NCBI RefSeq assembly: GCF_028858725.1 | Contig: NC_084760.1 | Span: 92,067,867 to 92,131,866 of the forward strand | Source: Colius striatus | Taxonomy: Eukaryota; Chordata; Aves; Coliiformes; Coliidae | Length of the DNA: 64,000 nucleotides | Reading direction: 5' to 3' | In this document: one piece after another, positions 37,101 through 46,100 of the stretch | Layout: the number at the start of each line of letters is the position of its first letter | Position numbering within the stretch: the first letter of the stretch is position 1 | Made by a program: the position numbers and the translations under genes | The notes under the pieces: generated by a model | What the model was told of the DNA's origin: nothing | The model's input: the letters and a program-made list of their open reading frames with translations, nothing else | The model's database searches: none

Positions 37101-40100
37101 CTAATCGTCGCCTTTGTTCCCTGATGGGCCTAAACCACGACAATTCTACACACACATTCTTCCTCGTGCTCTATTATGGTTTGTGAAGCAGCTGAATTAG
37201 TGCAAGGATCCCTCGGGGAAGTCTTTCTACCTTGCATACAGGTCAGGAAGACAAACTAGTCAGTTCTGAAGGAGGAAAATGAGGCAAAGAACCAAAGACA
37301 TAAAATTTGTGGTTAAATTCCTGTAGAAACCCTAACACATGTTTATATAAAAGTTTAAGGCAGGAACTTGGAGCATCATGTTGACAACCTGGAAAGCTCA
37401 ACTGTTCAAGGGTTTGTTCATTCTGTTTTGGGGTATTTCTGAAGACACTAAACTAGCTTTCAAAAGCTTTACAGTTACCTGTCACTAATCTATGAAGTCA
37501 TATAGGAAAAAAGTGCTATACCTGTAAAGCTGCACTTCTCAGCTCCAAGCATGTTGCAATTTTAGCTATGGTTTTCTGGAAGAAAAAAAAAGCATATTCA
37601 ATTTTTAAAAGAAAATATAAATAACTGCTTTTTTCTTGCAAAGATTTCAGATTTATTATACTGTACCAGACAATTCATCATCATAAACTTTTTTTTTACA
37701 CACAAGGCAGACTTTCTGAAAGTGCAATAGAAGAAACAGACATCTGACACTTAACTCCCCTCCCACAGCTCATCAGTGTAGACAGGGATCATTCACTCAA
37801 CAGAAACTGTAATAACCTACCACATCATAAATTGTTTACAAACTTGACTGTTCTGAAGTGATTTGTGAGAAAAAAAATTAACATCAGAAACAGCCAGTGT
37901 AATAGCTTCCAAGAACTTGAGCATTTTGTTCTAATTTGCCCTTTTAGAGTCATGTCTACGTGTGAACAATCTCAGCAGACCAAGTCAGCCCTCCTCAGAA
38001 GTTACAGAAGCCCAGTATATCAGCACTGAAAAAATACAGTTCACTTTTGTGGGTTTTGAAGGGAGAGGAAGTATAAAGGCAGATTATTTTTCTAACTTTC
38101 TATTTTTGTAATGAGGACATGTAAACTCCTGAGTGATGTATGAAATACATTGATTCAAACCTGTCAGCTATCTAAAATATCCTCAAGCAGAACTGTGAAG
38201 TAATTCCTCATTTTTCATTTTAAAATGTAGAAGAGAGAGAAGGGTTTGGAAATAGCCTGTCGCTAGCAGTCTTACTTTGAAGATGGTGCTACTTAAGCTT
38301 TTGTGTCTCAAAGTAAGAAGCTTCAGCAACAGTCACATTTGTTTCTATTACTACCAACTGAAAGGAGGAGTTAAGACTTCCTTAACTGACATCAAGTGGA
38401 CACAACTGCACGGTGTATTTTACCTCACCTGACCATCACAAGATTGTTCATTAACTAAGAAGTTTTAGTGAAGAAAAACTAAGACTAGCTGCAGAGGTTG
38501 GGGCCAAATAAAATTCAAAACACTCTATGGAACATTTATGAGGCAAGAATAACAGCAACAACAAAGCTACAACGAAAAGCAGTTTATTTTCAAAGTAAGT
38601 GTTCTCCTCAGAAGGAAGATAAAAGTTGAAATATGCACCTGTAACTCATTCTCTCCTTTTAAATCAGCCAGTTTAAAAACAGCCCCCCACCCAAGCTGGA
38701 TGCAAGGAGAGAAAAATATTTCCTAGAGCACATCTCCAGCATCAAAGAAGTTTGAGAGTAGGGGCATCTGGCAAGTTACGTGGTATCAGTCAAAAGCCAA
38801 AACTTTCCTTCAAAGGAGGATCACATCTTAGGGCTCCAAGAAGTTTATAGCAGAAGATAAAAGCTAGACATGCTTTCGCAACTATCCTCCCCAGTCATCC
38901 ATCCTAATTCTCCTGCAAGGAGATGTCACTACTCCTCCTCAGTCAGCTCCTGGGCCACCACTGGTTTTGACAGGCCAGGCTAAAAGCTAAATGGCTCCAG
39001 TTTCAGTTCACCTTACATCACACTGAAAGTTGAAAGAGTTCAGGAGCTGAATCATAAGCAGATCAGACTTCAATATCTCAAGGGGAGAGCCAACAGCTGG
39101 AGTGTGTAAAAGCCTCAGATATCTGACTTTCATCTGTCACCACAGGATCATCAAAGCTTGTGAAGCCATTTCTCCCCAGCTGGTATCTCCTCTCGTCTCC
39201 TTGTAACACCCTGCTACAGCATGGCATTAGCCCAGACTTTACATCCTCATAGTTTATATTACTGTCCACCGTGATGCATATTAGCACAGGACACACTGTT
39301 TTCTCCTCTATCTACGACATGCCATGTGCAACAGTGTGCTGCTTGGTAATTTTGATCTAGAGTAACGTGACTGTATGTCTGCATGCAACACAGCAAAGTA
39401 TTACAGCTCTGTTTCTGTGGAGGTTCATTTTGTAGTTTAGGTTCAGTAAACAAACTCCTACCTCCTTGAAATAAACCCAGCGACATAGCAGAGATACATA
39501 GCTGGATCTCTAGCACAGCTTGGAAAAACACACATTTTTGAAAGATAGAGGAGTACATACAGTCCTGGATGAAATTTGGCATTTCAGACCCACACTCCAC
39601 ACGAGTGTTGTGGATTTACATGTACCTTCAGGGTGGATGGGAGGACACACCAGGTAGTACTAGAGAAACAGACTCTCAGTCCCTAGGGTAAGAATGCACC
39701 ACATCCGTCTAATCAGCTGCAGGGTAACAACAGGAATTCCTTTTTATATTTGAGAACATCTGGAAAGATACACTTGCAAAGGTAGAATCTTAAAGAGGAA
39801 GGTGTGAAGTAATGGGTAAAAGAAAGGAATTCAGAGGTCCCCTAGGGAAGGGAGGGGAAATCTCTGAGGTTTGACTACAGCTCTAACATTTGCAAAAACC
39901 CAGCTGTTCCGAAAGTTTGGCAGTTGATTGCTGAGCAAAGAGCGTGCCCATTCCACGTTCCATCAGAACCTCTCCAACCGCACCACAGAAAAAGGGCGAT
40001 AAGCTCACGCGATGCCAGCACACAGTCTCTGTGTCTCACCACACAATCAGAATGTGTAAACAGATTTTCACATGGCTCTTCCCCTCCCAGTCTCACACAC

Positions 40101-43100
40101 TGAGCAATAAGCCCGCATGGTAAATGAAGTCTCAAGAAACCATGCTTAACTCCTGTTTCCTGTTAATTCACCAATCAGCTCAGCAACAACTCTGTTCCCC
40201 GTCACCTACAGATTAAGAACTGTATATTCGTAAAACTGCCTGAAGCAAGTACCTCCTTAACAGGGTAAACAGCAATACAAAGTCTGCATCCTCTGGCTCC
40301 TCGGGGCTGAAAGGCAATAATGGCTCTAGAAACAGATTAATTGAAGAGAGATCAGGAGTCTTAAAATAGTAAAGAATAGGTTTTATATGGAATCTATTGA
40401 AATATGGCAAGCTCCCAGCAGGCATTATTCATAACTATTTTTTTAAGGGACCACACCCAACCCAAAAGTTAAAAATGCAGCTAAACACTGCTATCATTTT
40501 CAGCTGCAACTATCCCATGCAAAGGTTCAATTTTACAGCAGGGAAAATATTCTGCATCTCATTAGAAAGACTAAAGCCATAATTAACTTTGCTAGTTTGA
40601 AATATGTAAGGTTCAGTTTTACGTAAACTTGTGATCACAAAGGGAAAAAGCCAGCTGATCTCGTAGTCAAGGTTTCTTCAGTGCAGTTGTGTGAGTAATG
40701 ACTGTGCTAACGGTACTGCAGTTAAAGACGTTTGCACAAATACTGAGCCAGAGCAGAGTTTGGCTTTAAAAAGAGGTCTAGGCTGTTAGGAGACCAGTAG
40801 TTTAATGAATCATGCAAAGACTGTTCAACAGTGCTCTTATTTCAGCAAGTTATCATTGCATAAAAAAAGCATGATTTTTTACAATACTGAAGCAAACTCA
40901 GCCTAGCACAAAAACAGTTACAAGAGAAGCAACAACTGCGGTTAGAAGAGGGCTTTAAAGGTCAAATTTATTGCACAGAGAACTGGGTGAGAGTAACTAT
41001 AGCTGGAGGCAAGCTGACAACCATGGCCAAACCTAACTGCAACAATTCATGTAGCAAAACACTGTGGCTTGATCATGAATGGAGTTTTTCAGACAGTGAA
41101 GGTGAAATAAAGAACAGACGATGCAGACATTAAGACTGAGGTAAATCCACCAGGTAACTGTACCTGTCAATACTCCATACACACAGCTTCTAGGTGATGA
41201 AATTATTGCACATCCTCCTTAAAGCTATTGCAGGTGAATAGGTTTAAACATACTGATTTGTTGTTTACAGTATATATCTGTAGAGAATTTTTTTTATATA
41301 AAATTCACAATCTCTAAAAAAGGTTCCAGCACTGTCCATCCAAGTCAAGACAGAGCCTACCCTAAGGGCTAAAACTCCAGAATTACATCCAGTAGGAGAT
41401 ATAAGATGACACCCTTCCCCTAGAACCTAAAGATTGAGGAAGGAATGGCAAATTCTGAGAACCAGTCTGCTCTATCAAGGAATGTAGAATACGGTGTTTC
41501 AAAGCAGACTTTTCAGATCAAGAGCAAAAAGGCAAGATATGAATACTTTTAAGTCTGAATTCTTACCACAAACATTTATTATAAAGATAAATGATAACTG
41601 GCTCACAGTACACCTAGGAAAGAAACTGGTGGTATCTGTCAAGTGTTTTTAGATTAACAGATTGTATGATTACATTAGCAAATAATACACCATCAATTAT
41701 GGTGTGGCCATATCTGTACTGCAACACCACCTGTGATGCATGAAATAAACCCAAACATGGTAAAAGTTTATGCAGACAGATGCGGCTAGGGATTTGAACC
41801 TAGCCTTGTCTTTTCCTTGTAGCAGTAAAGGTCATACTTTTTCCCCTGGTTGTACTGAGGAATCACTGCTGAAATCCATCGTCTTCACAGAGCTGTCAAG
41901 TAATAAACAATGACAGCCTCACAGTAATTCTCCATGGTATGGATGGTCTTTTGGAAAGCAGCTAACTGTAAATCTACACAAAGGCTGGAATGAGGGTAGA
42001 TCAAGCAACTGGAAATCATAGTTAGCTTCACAGCCTTGCCTTCTCCAATCTAGGAAATCCTGTGCACATGCTTGGCTAGTAGTGTCACATAAACATGCCC
42101 TGAAGTTTACACACTCTTCTACATTCCGAAAAACAAAGAAGTGGCTCTTATATAACATACAGAACCTCAGGAAGTCAAGATATTAAAGGAAGGTACCTTC
42201 TGTAACCAGGAGAAAGTAGCATGCTGGTGGATGCACTGGCAGAAACGTACTTCAACAAAAGCAGCTGGTTTGGTATGTAGATTTTTTTGAAGGGTGGTCA
42301 GAGAGAAGACACACTTCTACTCAGCCAAACTGTTTGAAAGCCCAGAATTGTGGTAAACTCTACTCCTACATGCCAAGGGAAGGATACTAGTGATGATAGT
42401 AATTGGTCATGATCACTACATTATACTGGCTGAGCTACTGCAGAAATAGGGAAGCCCAGAACAGCAAGGAGCTTATAAAAGATTCTGCTGTACAGTTCTA
42501 CGTGCTTTTTTCAAAGCAAAAGCAAGACTTATTTTTGTGGGGACTAGCATGCCTCACAGTTCAGGAGGGAAATAGAATGTTCTGTAGCAAAACATTGGGG
42601 AATTCAGCTGTATATGTGGCCAATGCAACAGGCACCTATGTTTGATAACCATGCTCAAAGTTTCAGTGCATCAGCCCCTTACTTATCAGAAAAAAAAAAG
42701 AAAAAAAAAAAAGAGCAACAAAAATTACAATCTCTATTGTAGGTTCTATCAGCTTTAGAAAGAGGTATCACTCTGCAAGGATTCAAAATAGCCACTCATT
42801 TTTTCTTTTCAGAAGATTATTGCTTTAAGCCATGATCATAGTCGCATATCCAACATCTGAGGTCAGTTATCTCTGCTTCCTGAACTCTCCAGGCCTTCCC
42901 TCATGGCTGACCTCACTCACTTCCACAATCTGGTCTGAGGTCCTTTCCATCAGATTTGCAGAACATCTGGAAGCAAAGCCCTCTGTGGTTCTGGTTCCCA
43001 CACTCACAGGAGATGATGCCTTCAGAAGTGAGATTAACAGCTTTGATTTCATGAAGTAACTACATTTTCCAAAGTACCCACCAAGGGGAAATACATAGTA

Positions 43101-46100
43101 AAGATGACAATAGCTGATAATGATGGAGAAAACTACCAGTAAGGTATGATGGCAGAAGCAATCAAACAGTAAACAGCTGTCCAACTTTAACAAGGCCCCA
43201 AAGCCTTCAGTTCAGGAAAGGTGGACGAAATCCTTCTCCAAGATTATGAACCATTTTAGGTTGATCATGAGCCTTATCTTCTTCTTTGCAGAAGTTAAAC
43301 TGAACATGGAAGACAAGTTCTTGGCTTTTCTTATTGATACATGTTGAGGAAACAGTTACAAACTCCTATCAGTCTATGTAAGGGTATATTTCTTTGTAAT
43401 GAGTTTCTTTAAGCTCATCAAGTTATATTCCTGCAGCAATAACCTGTTTTCAGGACCAGCATTTCCAAACATGCATCCCATCATTCTAGCACTCTATTAC
43501 CATAGGTGAGATTCTAGGCTAGCAAACATCAATTTTCAGGCAACACCACTGCTCAAACAAGTGATCTTATGACTTGGAAGTCTGGAAATACAAAGGTTCT
43601 CTAATTTCACATCCATAAGAAAAACATGTCTTTATACAGGACACAAAACCGTAGCAGGGCCTCATATCAAAAGATTTTATTTTGCTGAAAATGCTTGAGT
43701 GTATGAGACCTCAGCTAGCATTTTTCTCTTAAATCCTGTCACAGGAGAGCATTAATATGATGCTGAGACAAGAAACAGCTTTTTAAACTGAGGGGAGGGA
43801 GGAAGGAGTAAAGTAACTCAATATTTTGAAATATTATAAACAAATAAGTGTTAGGGAGCACTCTGCCAGGACCCTTCCTAGTCAGGTGTTACATGTTAAG
43901 CTAATGTCCTCCTTACACAGGTCCTCAACGCCTGCAGTTCAAGACATTTTGTATTCAGACTTCACAACATAAATTGTGCTAATGTTGTGTAAGCAAGTTA
44001 TCAAAAGGTCATCCAAAAAAAAAAAAGAAACACTGAAGTTATGAAGGGCTACAGCCAGCAAGCACAACATTCAATATAACACAGCAGAGCATCTGTCACA
44101 TCTAATGACAGCAATCGTTTTAGCTGTGCTGGGCTCTGTTTCTGTTTGGGTATTTTGAGGAAGGAAAGAGAGGTCTCATAAGGCTCTGGTCTGTGAGATA
44201 AAAAGCCAGTAATACACATTAACATCTATAGGTGAAGCTTCTTGACTGAGCAAACAGTAACACTCACCTTTTGATCTTCTGTGAACTCCGAGTTGTTGTG
44301 CTGAGACTGAGCCTCTTTTTGTAGATGCCTTGCTAATCTGGATGAGGGGAAGAAAGTTAGAGAGTAGGAACACAACACAGAAACATATACTTTTCCCCCC
44401 AGCCTCCAAAAAATGTTTCAGCCAGAAAGTCCACAGGCAGTTGCTTCAAATAGTTTTTGTTTGGGATTTTTTAACAAAGATTTCTATAACCGTGGTGGGC
44501 CATACTTAAAAACATTCAGAAGATGGACAATTAGTATGCAACTACAATAGGCAGGAAAGGCTACATATATCATGTAATATAAAGGGAGCACAGGTAAGAA
44601 GGTCCTTCTAGCCAACAGCCCCTCTCTTTATAAGCACTGACCTTTTTCCTCTCCCATCACCTTGGTCTAGAATAACAAACCATACTCCCGATGAAGAGCT
44701 ACTGTGGCCCAAGGCCACAGGCATTTCATAGGGAGAGTCTGAGGTGTCAGACTGCCAGGAAGTGCGGGCACCCTCAGTGATGGCCTCTCACTCTCTCTCC
44801 CAGTGTCTGGCAGCCAGGCACAGGGTGGCCTGGCCCACACTGCTGGGGTGTATTGGCTCTCTCTTATTTGAGCCCGTCAGCGTTGCCTGTGAGCCAGAGC
44901 TCCCACCCCTTGTCACCACGGAGGCAGGACTACCAAGGGGTTTGGAAAGCAACAGTAAGCAAACAGCTCCAGAAAGCGAAAGGAAGCTAGAGAGGGAAGC
45001 TATGGGAAGAGTTACAGTTTCCGTCCAGGGAGGAAGGAGAATGTTAAACAAGCAAAACCTCTGGGTAATTGTTGCCATTCCCTGTAAATAATCTTATTTT
45101 AAAAAGCAGAGGGGGATGGGGGACAGTGGATTGAGGGGAAACCCAGGGGCAGCAGCAGTACTCAGGGCACCACAATACACTTCCGTCTGGAACCTCACAA
45201 GTTTGCATTGTTAAAGGGATTCAGCTTTGTGTCACGGTTGCGGTGGGAATTTGCCTGAGTTTTGGAAGGAGTGCTAACATACATATATCAAAACAGATGA
45301 ACTTCAAAGCCTGTGTCAGAAACAAAAAAAAAAATCAGAACTTATTTATTTACTGAAGAGATAAGAGGACAAATCAACTGAACAACTCAGGGCATTGTCC
45401 CCCTTCATAAAGGTGGAAAGATGACAGATGAGTGTACCCAAAGGTACACTTCTTCCCTACCACCCCACTGATATGACACACAGGATATATAGGGCACTTA
45501 AAAGTAACAATTTAAGGAAACATATCACCATGGCAGCATCATGCCAACCACAACAGGCAGCACAACAGTATTAACATTTTTGCAAGCACCAGTAACACAG
45601 CCCTCTTTCCATTTGTCACCAATTAAATCATCCTAACCCCAGTAAGCACATCTGGCATCCCACTTGAGGCTAGTTCAAAGTTGGATTGGACCAAGTTCCA
45701 CAACCAGGGACATTCAACAGAGAAGGTATTGCTGACAGCTGAGGGGACTCCTGCTCAAGTAAGCACCTGAACGAACAAGGGCCAACCTTTGCACCAAGCC
45801 TCCTGCACTTCCTAGAGTAACAACGACCTGAGCAGATGTAGGCACAGCTGGACACAGGAGGTAAATAACTGTGTTTTACATCAGTAGCCACAAAATTCAT
45901 AGCCTGAACTAGCTTAGATTTGGGAAAATCTTTCTCAGTGTCAGCAAGCTCACCATAACCAGCTCCTCCCCAGCCTCTCTGGGCTGATCTGTACAGACTT
46001 TGCCAACATTAGTGGCAGCCAGTCAACTGCAACAGACTTGTTCTTCCCATCTCAGGTTGCCATTTAAGAGGGCAACGGTGTAAAACCAGGCTCTTATCTC

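Larger units (their letters stand above)
37576..44267 (-). other. AIDA intron 2 (non-coding)
   Basis: The second-longest AIDA intron, 6.7 kb. It contains a box-B-like hairpin at 41784-41805 and an A-rich run at 42690-42712. No coding or mobile-element signal is otherwise recognisable. Confidence 0.6.

Noticed and set aside
41784-41805. A functional tRNA gene
   Set aside because: Only a box-B-like hairpin is present. The T-arm pairing is off-register for a tRNA, and no acceptor, D or anticodon arms are visible.
44744-45091. Open frame of 115 codons in AIDA intron 1
   Set aside because: No recognisable domain or splice context, and an equally long frame lies on the opposite strand.
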